DNA of 64,000 nt from CAWJAP01 sp963834365 (lineage in GTDB: Bacteria; Acidobacteriota; Vicinamibacteria; Vicinamibacterales; Vicinamibacteraceae): the NCBI GenBank assembly GCA_963834365.1, contig CAWIBS010000013.1:1-64000 (forward strand), given 5' to 3'. Made by a program: the position numbers and the translations under genes. The notes beneath the pieces are model-generated. The model did not search any database. It was not told the origin of the DNA and was given only the letters and a program-made list of their open reading frames with translations. Below, in pieces: positions 31,408-41,327 of the stretch (position 1 is its first letter; the number at the start of each line of letters is the position of its first letter).

Positions 31408-32384
31408 CCGGGCGCTGCGGCGCGGCGCGCGCGCTCGTCGCTCGCCTGCGACGGCGGTCCTGATCGCCTGCGCCGCGGGCGCCGGCGCGCACTCCCAGGC
31501 CGCGCCCAGCCGCGTGTCTACGTGACGAGCGGCGGCACCAGCCTCGTCGAGCAGGGCCTCGCCGCGCCGGCGCCCGACGGGTGCGGAGGCCGCCGCGTTC
31601 CAGGAGGTGCCGCACGCCGGGCGTCCGCTTCGTGCCGAACGTCGCGCGGGCCACCAACGTGCCCTGGATCGATTCCAACGGCTGGCGGTTTCAGCGCGGC
31701 ATCCGGAAGGCGAACTACGCGAAGCTGCCCGCCGGGTCGGCGCCGCTCGCGGCGGCCGAAGCGTTCGCCTTCAACGTGGACGCCATCCTCAATCCCGATC
31801 CGGCGGATGTCGAGGAGCTGGGCAGGATGCTGCGGTTCCTGAAAGCCGCACGACCAGCCGCCGCTGCCCGCGCTGGCGAACATCGGCGTCGTCGACGATC
31901 GATCGCCGCGTGATGGGCGAAGTGCTGAATCTGCTGACGCGGCGCAATCTGCTCTACCGGGTGGTGTCGGCGCCCGATCGCGCGCTCGACCTGACGGTGC
32001 AGCTCGGCACGCCGGACTTCCCGAGGGAGGCGGCGGCGAACCCGTACGAGTTTGCCGCGCGCGTGCGCGCGAAGCTCGGCGACGACAAGCGCCTGGTGCG
32101 GCTCTACGGCACCGAGCACGGTGATCGCGCGTCTCACCGGCGACGGCAAGCGCGCGCGGCTGTACCTGCTCGCGTTCGAGCGAACCGGCGCCAGCAGAGC
32201 GGCCGGATCCGCAGGCCATTCGCGTTCGCGTGCTGCGGACGCTACCAGCCGACGAAGTTCGCGGCGTACGGCGCGGCGCCGGATGCCGCGCTGACGCGAC
32301 CTGCGGCACCCCGGCAACACGACCGAGTTCTGGGTGCCGGGCTTCAACACGGTCGCGATCATCGACCTCGACGCAGTCAAGTAG
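31404..32384 (+). CDS. Unknown exported protein linked to DUF362 (copy 2, frameshifted)
   Basis: Paralogue of 24611-25582 with the same 4-bp overlap to its DUF362 partner. Conserved blocks include VPWIDSNGWRFQRGIRKANY, DAILNPDPADVEELGRMLRF, MGEVLNLLTRRNLLYRVV and AARVRAKLGDDKRLVRLYG, and the end FNTVAIIDLDAVK parallels FRTLAIVDLEPLQ of copy 1. Frames change near 31500-31600, 31850-31900, 32115, 32190-32300. Function unknown. Confidence 0.6.
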
Positions 32385-32387
32385 CCG

Positions 32388-33071
32388 ATGCCTGCGCTGA
32401 CTGGCGCGTTCGTCGTCCTGGTCTTCTCGGCCGCGGCGAGCGATCCGACGCGTGCTCGAGAGCGCCTACTCGCCGCGGGAGCTCGCGCTCGACCGGATCC
32501 GGCGGCGACGAGTGGGTCAACGCGCCGCGCGTGCTCGCACCGCGACAAGGCGGGCCAGCCGATTCCCGGCCCGCCGACCGAGATCCGCTCGCGATGGACG
32601 AAGGAGCACCTGTATCTGCTGTACATCTGTCCGTACGACGAGCTGAACCTCAAGCCGGATCCCACACGTCCGCGGAGACGCCGCGGCTCTGGAACTGGGA
32701 CGTCGCCGAGGCGTTCATCGGGTCGGACTACGAGCGCATCGGCCGCTACAAGGAGTTCCAGGTCTCGCCGCAAAGTGAATGGGTGGATCTCGACATCGAC
32801 CGCGACAACCAGAAGGCGCAGCAAGGGCATGAGCCTGGAACTCCGGCTATGCGGTCGAGGGCCGCATCGACCGCGAGGCGCGCATCTGGTACGGCATGAT
32901 GCGCATTCCCTTCGCGCGATCGACACGCGCCCGCCCGAGAAGGGCCGCGAGCTGCGGATCGGCCTGTTCGAATCGGCGGCGTCGAACCCGAAGCAGCACT
33001 ACACCTGGCGGCCGACGGGCGGCACCACGTTTCACACGCCCGAAGCGTTCGGCACGCTCCGGCTGCGTTGA
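32388..33071 (+). CDS. Carbohydrate-binding family 9-like secreted protein (frameshifted)
   Basis: About 225 residues. After a hydrophobic N-terminus (TGAFVVLVFSAAAS), the segments IRSRWTKEHLYLLYICPYDE, LWNWDVAEAFIGSDYERIGR, YKEFQVSPQSEWVDLDIDRD and YGMMRIPFAAIDTRPPEKGR are typical of CBM9-like beta-sandwich domains found in acidobacterial and bacteroidete exported proteins. Such domains bind sugars or sugar ends but many members are uncharacterised. It begins 3 bases after the preceding stop, so it belongs to the receptor-2 operon. Frames change near 32455, 32505, 32665, 32825 and 32925. Confidence 0.7.
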   Translation: MPALTGAFVVLVFSAAASDPTRARERLLAAGARARPDPAATSGSTRRACSHRDKAGQPIPGPPTEIRSRWTKEHLYLLYICPYDELNLKPDPTRPRRRRGSGTGTSPRRSSGRTTSASAATRSSRSRRKVNGWISTSTATTRRRSKGMSLELRLCGRGPHRPRGAHLVRHDAHSLRAIDTRPPEKGRELRIGLFESAASNPKQHYTWRPTGGTTFHTPEAFGTLRLR

Positions 33072-33081
33072 GGACATCAGC

Positions 33082-34269
33082 ATGCGAGCCATCGGAATCG
33101 TTGCGGCCGGCTGGCCGCCGCGTTCTCGCTCGTCCACCGGCCTCCTCGGCGCAGTCGCGGGCGTCGCGGCCGGCGGCGAACTGCTCGTGTACTTCGGCAC
33201 GTACACCGGCGAGAAGAGCACCAGCAAGGGCGTCTACCTGTCCCGTCTCGATCTCGAAGACCGGCAAGGTGACGACGCCGGAGCTGGCGGCCGAGACGCC
33301 CAACCCGAGCTTCCTCGCCGTCGCATCCGAGCGGCGGGTTCCTGTACGCGGCGAACGAGGTCCGCAGCTTCGGCGGCAAGGAGACGGGGTCGGTGAGCGG
33401 CTTCGCCGTCGACTCGGCCGAGCGGCAAGCTGACGCCGCTCAACCAGGAGTCGTCGGGCGGACGCGGCCCGGTCTACGTCGTCGTCGACAAGACCGGCCG
33501 CGACGTGCTGGTCTCGAACTACGGCGGCGGCAGCGTCGCGGTGCTGCCGATCGGCGCTCGACGGCCGGCTGAAGCCGGCCACGGCATTCGTTCAGCACGC
33601 CGGATCGAGCGTGCATCCCACGCGCCAGCGGGCGCCGCGCGCGCACTCGATCAACCTCAGTCCCGACAATCGCTTCGCCTACGCCGCCGACCTGGGCCTC
33701 GACAAGGTGCTGATCTACCGCTTCGACGCCGAGAAGGGCACGCTGGCGCCGGCCGAGCCGCCGTTTGCGACCGTCCAGCCAGGCGCGGGCCCGCGGCATT
33801 TCGCGTTCCACCCGGGGGCCGCTTTGCCTACGTGATCAACGAGATCAACGTCACGCTGACCGCGTTCGCGGCCGATCCCGAGCGCGGCGCGCTGACCGAG
33901 ATCGAGACCGTGTCGACGCTGCCCGCAGGGGCAGGCGGTCCAGGAGGGCTACAGCACGGCCGAAGTGCAGGTGCACCCTCGGGCAGGTTCCTCTACGGCT
34001 CCAATCGCGGGCACAACAGCATCACGGTCTTCGCCATCGATCAGGCGTCCGGCCGGCTGACCGCCGTGCAGAACGAGCCGACGCAGGGCAACGGGCCGCG
34101 CGGCTTCGGCATCGATCCCACCGGCGGCTATCTCTTCGCCGCCAACCAGCGATCGCGACACCGTCGTCGTGTTCCGCATCGACCAGCAACCGGCCGCCTC
34201 ACGCCGACCGGCCAGACCCTCGAGCTTGGATCGCCCGCCTGCGTGAAGTTCGTTCGACCCGCGCCGTAG
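33082..34269 (+). CDS. Lactonase-family seven-bladed beta-propeller (YbhE-like, frameshifted)
   Basis: About 390 residues. Motifs of the 6-phosphogluconolactonase/YbhE propeller family are clear: LLVYFGTYTGEKSTSKGVYL, NPSFLAVA, VSNYGGGSVAVLPIGADG, HSINLSPDNRFAYAADLGLD, GPRHFAFHPG, VQVHPSGRFLYGSNRGHNS and GPRGFGIDPTGGYLFAANQ. The N-terminus looks exported, so the substrate is probably a lactone or sugar acid in the periplasm rather than 6-phosphogluconolactone. It starts 10 bases after the CBM9 gene and closes the receptor-2 operon. Several one-base frame changes occur between 33100 and 34160. Confidence 0.8.
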
Positions 34270-34318
34270 TCCTCGCGACCGCCGGCGCGCCGCCGCCGTC
34301 GACGCGCAGCGTGCGAAC

Positions 34319-34342
34319 GGGGCGCGGTCGAGCGCCCCATTT
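34319..34342 (+). terminator. Probable terminator after the receptor-2 operon
   Basis: GGGGCGC, loop GGTCGA, GCGCCCC (34319-34338) followed by ATTT. It is placed 50 bp after the lactonase stop and just before the regulator gene, matching a transcript end. Confidence 0.55.
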
Positions 34343-34359
34343 GGCGTATCCTGTGCGCC

Positions 34360-37300
34360 ATGCTAACCATCCGTCCGGCTTCGCGTCGGCGGCTGCAGCA
34401 TCTCGATCAGCCCAGGAGACTTCCCCGGCAGCCAGACGCCCCTGGCCGTGCCTTGTCCGGGTGGGCCTCGCCGTCCTTCTCTGTTGCGGCAGCGCGTTTG
34501 CCGAGCCTCCCGTCCCGGCGGAGGAGAGCTGGGGAGGCCACTCATCCACAACTACAGCCGGCGCGACTTCGGCGGCGGCGTCCAGCAGTGGGACGTCGCC
34601 CAGGATTCGCGGGGAATCGTCTACTTCGCCAACAACGCCGGAGTGCACGAGTTCGACGGCCGCAGCTGGCGTCTCATCGAGCTGCCCTCGCGCTTCGACG
34701 TGCGGGCGCTCGCCGCCGACGCCACCGGTAACGGACGGATCTACGTCGGCACGGCCGGCAGACTTCGGCTACCTCGCGCCGGACGCCTCGGGCCTCTTGC
34801 AGTTCACGTCGCTGCTGCCCGCCGACGCCGGGCACGATCGCAGCTTCGACCAGGTGTTCACGCCGGTCAGCACGCCGGACGGACACGTCTACTTCCAGTC
34901 GAAGACGCGGCTCTGCCGCTGGTCGGGCGGCAGGGTGACGTGCCAGGAAACAGCGCCGGCGCTGTCGAGGATCTTCGCCGTCGATCGGAAAGCTGTACGT
35001 GCAGCAGCAGGGCGTGGGGTTGATGGAGATGGCGCATGACGGCGCCCTCCGTCTCGTTCCCCAGGGTGACCGGTTCGCCGACGACGAGATCAAGGTGGTG
35101 CTGCCCTACGGCGACGACACCGCGCCCGGTTTGCTCGTCGGGCTCAGGACGTCGGCGCTCTTCGTGCAGCGAGCCGGACGGTTCGAGCCCTTCGCGCCGG
35201 CGCTCTACGATCGACGCGCCGACGAGCGGCTGGCCGACGGGGCCGTCCTGCCGGATGGCTCGTACGCGCTCGCCACCCGCCTCCGCGGCCTGTTGATCGT
35301 CGATCGACAGGGACGCCTGCTCCGCCGGATCGATCGCGCGGCCGGCCTGCAGGACAACTACGTGCACGCCGTCGTGGCCGACCGTCAGGGCGGTCTCTGG
35401 CTGGCCCTGCAGACGGGCGCGAGCCGCGTCGAAATCGCGTCGCCGTTCTCGGTGTTCGACGAAGCGTCGGGCCTCGAGCAGGAATGGCGGGCGGTCGTCA
35501 GGCACGAGGGCAGCCTCTACGTGCGGGGATACGCCGGGCTTGTTCGTCGCGACGCCGGTCTCCGCCGAGCACGCGGCCCGACCGAAGGCCGGCACAATGC
35601 GCTTTCGTCGCGTGGCCGGGATCGAAGCGCCCGTCCCCTCGATGCTGCGGGTCGGCAATCGCCTGCTCGTGTCGTCGGTGAACGCCATCGACGAGATCCG
35701 GGACGGCCGACCGCAGCGCGTCATCAGCTACCGATCGATGCCCGTGATGCTGGCCCGCTCGCGGGCGGACGCCCGCGGGTCTACGTCGGGCTGGCCGACG
35801 GCCTGGCCTCGATCCGCCTCGGCGATGACGGGACGTGGCGAGACGAAGGCCGACTGCCCGGCGTCGACGACGCGATCACCTCGATTGCGGAGGCGACCGA
35901 CGGCAGCCTGTGGCTCGTGTCACAGCGGCAGCGCGTCCTTCGCGTGGGCTTCGACGACGCGACTCCGGACGCGCCTCCGAGCCGGAGGACCCCGCGCGTC
36001 CGGTTCTACCCCGTCGGGCCCGAGGCTGACGGGACGCATTGCCGTTCAGGAGCTGGCCGGACGTCCGGTGTTCCTGAGTGATCGCCTGATCGCCGAGTTC
36101 GACGAGGCCACGAGCACATTCGTCCCGGTTCCGAGCCTGACCACGCTGAGCAGCGCCGGGCGGCGCTCCTTCTCGCAGGTCGTCGAGGATCGCCATGGGA
36201 ACATCTGGGTGGCTTCTCGCAAGCCCGGGGCCGTGGATTTCCTGCGCAAGCAGCCCGACGGCAGCCATCGCGTCGACAACTCGGGTGTCCGTCAGATCCT
36301 CGTCTGGTCCATCCATCCCGAGGAGGACCGCGACGTCGTGTGGCTGTGCACGCCGGACTACCTGCTGCGCTACGACGCGTCGCTGCGCACGCAGCAGGCG
36401 CGCACGTTCACGACGCTCATCCGGAGGGTCACCGCAGACGAGCGCCGGTCGTCTACGGTGGGGCGCCGATGCCAGGCCCGGCGGCCGGCCGCCGAGCCGC
36501 GAGCGAGCATCATCCCGGCGTCCGGCCTCACGAGGACACGCGCTCCTGCAGTTCGAGTTCGCCGCAACGGCGTTCGATGCGCCGGAGCTGAACGAGTTCC
36601 AGTCGCGGCTCGAGGGGTTCGACCGCGAGTGGTCGGCGTGGAGCCGGCGCCGAGACCGTGTCTACACGAACCTGCTCGCCGGGGACTACCGCTTCGTCGG
36701 TACGCGCCCGCGACATCCACGGGCAAGTGAGCGCCAGCGCCGCCTATGCGTTCGCGGTCCTGCCGCCGTGGTACCACAGCCGGTGGGCGTACGCGCTCTA
36801 CGGCGTGCTGTGTCTGCGGCCTGCGTCCTGCTGATTCGCTGGTTCGAGCAGAAGCAATCGCAGGCGAAGCTGCGGCGCGAGCGCCAGTCGATGGAGCTCG
36901 AGAAGCTGCGCGAGATCGACAGCCTCAAGTCGCGCTTCTTCGCCGACATCTCGCACGAGCTGCGGACACCGCTGACGCTGATCCTCGCGCCCGTCGACCA
37001 GATGATCGAGGAGGCCACCAAGCCGCGGATCGTGCAGAAGCTGCAGCTCGTTCGCAGCAATGCGGAGTACCTGCTCCGCCTGATCGCGACAGATCCTCGA
37101 TCTCTCGAAGCTCGAAGCGCGCGGGATGCGGCTGCAGGCCGCGACCGGCGACCTCGTGCAGTTCGTCGAACAGCGGCGTCGCGGCGTTTGCGCCCGCCGC
37201 CGAGGCCAAGGGCATCACGCTGAGCTTCCGTCATCGCCGCACGACGCGCGGACGGGCCGGATCGCGGCCACGTGGTTCGATCGGCGATGTCCTCGAGAAG

Positions 37301-38597
37301 ATTCTGAACAACGTCGTCGGCAACGCGCTGAAGTTCACGCCGCACGGCGGGGCGGTGTCGGTCGCGCTCGCCACGCGGAGCCGTCGAAGGCCGGCCGCGG
37401 CCGACTACGCCGAGATCTCGTCGCCGACACCGGCGTCGGCATCCCGCAGGGATCGCCTCCCCCACATCTTCGACCGTTTCTATCAGGTCGACGGGAGCCG
37501 GTCGCGCGAGGGCATCGGCATCGGCCTCGCGCTGGTGAAGGAGCTCGTCGAGCTGCACCACGGCGCGAATCACCGTCGAGAGCGTGGACGGCGAAGGCAC
37601 GACGTTCATCATCCGGCTGGCCACCGGGGATGGCCCATCTCGAGCCGGACGCGATCGCGCCCGTCCAGCCGCTCATCGCCAGCGAGCCGTCCATCGACTT
37701 CAGCTGCAGGAGCCACGCTGCCGGTACGAGATGACGGTCGCGCCTCAGGAAGCGATGCGTTTCCCGTCGGGGCCGAGCCGTCGAGCGAGCCCGACGAGGA
37801 CACGGCCGTGCTCATCGTCGAAGACAACGCGCGCGTGCGGCTCTTCGTGCGGGAACAGCTCCAGCCGTACTACCGCGTGCTCGAAGCGGAGAACGGGGTC
37901 GAAGGGCTTCGAGCTGGCCGTGTCGTCGCTGCCCGGATCTCGTGCTGAGCGACGTGTTGATGCCGGAGATGAACGGCTACGAGCTGTGTCGCACGCTGAA
38001 GCACGACAAGCGAACCTGTCACATCCCGGTCGTGCTGCTCACCGCGCGGACCGGACGCGCGGACAAGCTGCACGGCCTCGACACGGGCGCCGACTCCTAT
38101 CTGGTGAAGCCGTTCGACTCGTCGGAGCTGCTCGTGCAGGTGAGGAACCTGATCGAGCAGCGCCGGCGGCTGCGCGAGCGCTTCAGCGCGCCGATCGTCC
38201 TGAAACCGAGCGAGCTGGGCGTCACGCCGATGGACGAGGCCTTCCTGCAGAAGGTCCTCTCGGTCGTGCAGGCCAATCTCGCCGAGCCCGACTTCGACGT
38301 CGTCAGGCTCGGCCGGGAGGTCGGGCTCAGCCGATCGCAGCTCCATCGGAAGCTGCGCGCGCTGACGAACCAGTCGCCGACGCTGCTGATCCGCTCGATC
38401 CGCCTGCAGAGGGCCGCGGAGCTGCTGCAGCAGAAGAGCGGGTCCGTCGCGGAGATCGCCTACATGCGTCGGGTTCAGCAGCCAGGCGTACTTCGCCAAG
38501 TGCTTCCGCGAAGAGCTGGGCTGCTCGCCGAAGGAGTACGCGCGCGGCGCGTCTCTCGCAGCCGTCCGCATCCGCGCCGATGGCGCAGACGCAGTGA
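34360..38597 (+). CDS. Hybrid two-component system protein: propeller sensor, histidine kinase, receiver, AraC output (frameshifted)
   Basis: About 1,400 residues in one polypeptide when frames are joined. An export/anchor segment (VRVGLAVLLCCGSAFA) is followed by a periplasmic two-component-regulator propeller (34.5-36.4 kb; for example WDVAQDSRGIVYFANNAGV, VVADRQGGLWLALQTGASRV), a Y_Y_Y-type domain (FQSRLEGFDREWSAWS), a membrane segment near 36.8 kb, HisKA with phospho-His in FFADISHELRTPLTL, HATPase (NNVVGNALKF, DTGVGIP, GIGIGLALVKELV), a receiver with Asp in LSDVLMPEMNGYE and Lys in LVKPFD, and an AraC-type double helix-turn-helix (FDVVRLGREVGLSRSQLHRK, FREELGCSPKEYARG). Such proteins sense a transported ligand and activate uptake loci. 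It is the only AraC-type regulator in the locus and the natural candidate to bind the 21-bp direct repeats. Both termini are uncertain because of frame changes. Confidence 0.8.
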
Positions 38598-38648
38598 CCC
38601 GCTGGTCCCCGGCTCACTCGAATCGCTCGCGAGCTGCTGAGCCAGCCT

Positions 38649-39600
38649 CTACTGAGGCGGCGCGGCGGCGGCGCTTTGCGGCCGGTCTTTTCGAAGACGT
38701 AGTCGTCGCGCTGCTTCTGCAGTTCCGGCGTGAGCGGCCCGTAGATCTGCCGGGAGGTGTACTTCCCGGTCCCCAGCATCATCAGGCTCCAGTCGTCGCG
38801 CGCCTTCGACATCTCTCCGGATTCGACGACCTCCTTCACCATGTGCGGAGGAATGAACCAGAGACCTTCGCGGTCGGCGAGCACCACGTCGCCCGGCATC
38901 ACCAGGGTCTTGCCGATCCGGACGGGGATGTTGATGCCCGTCACCATCACGTTCATGCCCTGCGTCGGAAACGAGTTCTTGTAGTACGCCTGCATCCCCG
39001 TTTCCGCGATGCGGTCCAGCCAGTAGACGCCGCCGTCGACAATCATGCCGTTCTTGGTCGTGGTCTGGATGTAGTGCGCGAGCTTGTTGCCGACGAAGTT
39101 CCAGTTCGCCCCGAAGACGTCGGCCACGATCACGTCGCCCGGCTGGAGCATGTCGATTGCCGTCTGGTTCCGGGCGCGCGATCGTGCCCTTCGCCTTCGC
39201 ATCGGCTTCGTCCACGTCGGCGATGTCACCTCGCAGCGGGCATGAACTGGACCGTGAGCACACGGCCAACCATCTTCTGATCGGGCTGCAGCACCTTCCA
39301 GCCGTCCCGGGATTCGAACTGGTTCGGGAAGCCCTGGCTGGGCAGCACGGCCTGCACCTCTTCGGCGATGAGGCCCTTCAGTCTCGTCAGCATCTCATCG
39401 GGCACTTTCGGCCTGCCGTCCGGGAAGCGATCGTAGGGATTCTTCACCGTGTACTTGATCAATTGCTCCGGCGTCCACTGAAAGAGCTGGGCGGAGGCGG
39501 TGTCGACACCCACCAGCAGCGCGGCGGGCACGAGCAGCGCCACGGCGACGCGCCTGGCCGGAACAAGCTGCCCGAGTCCCTTCATCGATCGTTTCGACAT
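38649..39600 (-). CDS. Exported RraA-like / HMG-aldolase-type protein (two frameshifts)
   Basis: About 310 residues. ATG at 39600 follows GGAGGGA and opens with a Sec signal (RRVAVALLVPAALLVGVDTASAQ). The core matches the RraA/4-hydroxy-4-methyl-2-oxoglutarate aldolase fold: MLQPGDVIVADVFGANWNFV, NGMIVDGGVYWLDRIAET, VRIGKTLVMPGDVVLADREG and LWFIPPHMVKEVVE, with the D-G-x-x-R-D-like motif altered to DGGVYWLDRI. Related enzymes cleave or decarboxylate 2-oxo acids; members with signal peptides are not characterised as far as I know. Frames change near 39235 and 39180 and near the 3' end. Transcribed toward the hybrid regulator from a promoter that carries the 21-bp direct repeat. Confidence 0.75.
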
Positions 39601-39779
39601 GTCTCCCTCCAGGCGTGCGGACGCGTGCGCAGGTCCGCTCGTCTCGCAATCACTGCTGGCGACCGTACGCGTGGCGCCGCGCGGTCCATGTTGCGTCGAG
39701 ATACGCACTCCTGTCGAGCGCGCTCCGGCATCGACGTGCCGCCCGCCGTCCCGGTGGCAGTGCGAACGGAGCCCGCGGT

Positions 39780-39842
39780 AATCTACCGAGCCCGGGGACG
39801 AGGATCTACCTTTCCGGTCGCAAACATGAGCAATGAGGTCGC
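39780..39842 (-). promoter_or_regulatory. GCGACC 21-bp direct-repeat operator and promoter of the RraA-like gene
   Basis: Read on the minus strand, GCGACC occupies 39842-39837 and 39821-39816, 21 bp apart, with CATTGCTCATGTTT between. A -10-like TAGATT lies at 39785-39780, 37 positions from the second half-site. The site faces away from the amidohydrolase site 31 bp further on, so the two divergent genes share a back-to-back control region. Confidence 0.7.
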
Positions 39843-39873
39843 GGACGCGCCGGCCGGCTGCCGGCCACGGCTC

Positions 39874-39936
39874 GCGACCTGAGTGATGATGTTTGCGACC
39901 GGAACGACAGACGCGTTCCCGAGGTTGGTGTACTGT
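39874..39936 (+). promoter_or_regulatory. GCGACC 21-bp direct-repeat operator and promoter of amidohydrolase 2
   Basis: GCGACC at 39874-39879 and 39895-39900, with spacer TGAGTGATGATGTTT. A -10-like TACTGT is at 39931-39936, 37 positions from the second half-site, as at the other three sites. The gap 39601-39967 contains these two control sites and no gene. Confidence 0.75.
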
Positions 39937-39967
39937 CGCCGGCGGATCTGCAACCGGGAGGCCCTTC

Positions 39968-41224
39968 GTGCGTGTCACCTTCGTCCTCGATCGCCATCCT
40001 GAGCCTGGCGGGCGCCGCCTCGGCGCAGGACTACGACCTGCTCCTGAAGGGCGGTCACGTCATCGACGCCCGGAACAACGCTGAGCGCCGTCCGCGACGT
40101 GGCGATCAAGGACGGCACCGATCAGGGCGGTCGCGCCCGACATCCCGGCCTCGCAGGCGCTGAAGACGGTCGACGTGTCCGGGCCTGTACGTCACGCCCG
40201 GGACTCATCGATCTCCACGCGCACGTCTACCGGCCGACCTACGGACAGGGATTCCGCGCCGACAACAGCGCCGTCTATCCCGACGGCTTCAGCTTCCGCA
40301 ACGGCGTGACGACGTTCGTCGATCCCGGCGGCTCGGGCTGGCGCAACTTCGAGGACATGAAGGACAAGGTCATCGACCGCTCGAGGACCCGCGTGCTCGC
40401 CTTCATCAACATCGTCGGGCTGGGCAGCGCCGGCGGCAAGTACGAGCAGGACCTCGCGGACATGGAGGTCAAGCCCACCGCCGACGATGGCGCTCAAGCA
40501 CAAGGGCGTCATCGTCGGCGTCAAGAGCGCGCACTACGCGGGGCCCGAGTGGGACCCGTTCACCCGCGCGGTCGAGGTCGGCAAGATCGCCGACATCCCG
40601 GTGATGGTGGACTTCGGCAGCCGCAGGCCGGAGCGCCCGCTGTACGACCTCCTGAACAAGGTCTTCAGGCCCGGCGACATCTACACCCACGTCTACGGCG
40701 GCAACCGCGGCGAGCAGGACGCGGAGACGCTCGGGCCGAGCCAGGCGCTGATCGACGGGCGGAAGCGCGGCGTCATCTTCGACGTCGGCCACGGCTCGGG
40801 CAGCTTCCGCTGGCGCGTCGCCGTGCCGCTCATCAAGGCCGGCTTCTTCCCGGACACGATCTCGACCGACCTCCACGCGCGCAGCATGAACACGGGCCTG
40901 AAGGACATGCTCAACCTGATGAGCAAGTTCCTCGCGCTGGGCATGCCGCTCGACCGCGTCATCGCCGCCAACACGTGGAACGCGGCCCGCGCCATCAAGC
41001 AGGAGCAGCTCGGCCACCTCTCGGTCGGCGCCGTCGCCGACGTCGCGGTGCTGCGCGTCGAGAAGGGGCGCTTCGGCTTCGCCGACCAGCACGGCGCGCG
41101 CCTGAGCGGCACCGAGCGGCTGCGATGCGAGCTCACGATCAAGGACGGCAAGGTCGTCTACGACCTGAACGACATGACCGGCGCCGACTGGGACACGCTG
41201 CCGCCGGACTATCGCGGCAGGTGA
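39968..41224 (+). CDS. Exported amidohydrolase, deacetylase-type (copy 2, frameshifted N-terminus)
   Basis: About 418 residues, a paralogue of 18769-20037. GTG at 39968 is preferred because GGGAGG ends 6 bases before it; a frame change near 39982 then leads into the signal peptide (SIAILSLAGAASAQ). Further changes are near 40082, 40120, 40185 and 40487, after which a clean frame runs to the stop. Metal ligands: HAH in LIDLHAHVYRP, Lys in VGVKSAHYAGPEW, His in IYTHVYGGN, His in FDVGHGSGSF, Asp in STDLHARSMN. It leads into the SelA-like gene 104 bp downstream, and has its own 21-bp repeat promoter. Confidence 0.8.
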
Positions 41225-41327
41225 CGGACGCCCGTTGGGACGGCTACGCCCAGGCGCCCCGAGCGGCGCGCCCCGCCGCCAGGCCCGCGGACGAGGCCGT
41301 GAGCTTTGACGGCGAGTGGAGGGACGA

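Noticed and set aside
33564..33585. GGCCGGCTGAAGCCGGCC hairpin as another intergenic repeat
   Set aside because: It lies inside the lactonase coding sequence and encodes conserved residues (GRLKPAT), so it is probably coincidental.
38594..39280. Plus-strand open frame continuing past the hybrid regulator over the RraA-like gene
   Set aside because: Overlaps a recognisable gene on the other strand and has no similarity of its own; it exists because the regulator's true stop is obscured by a frame change.
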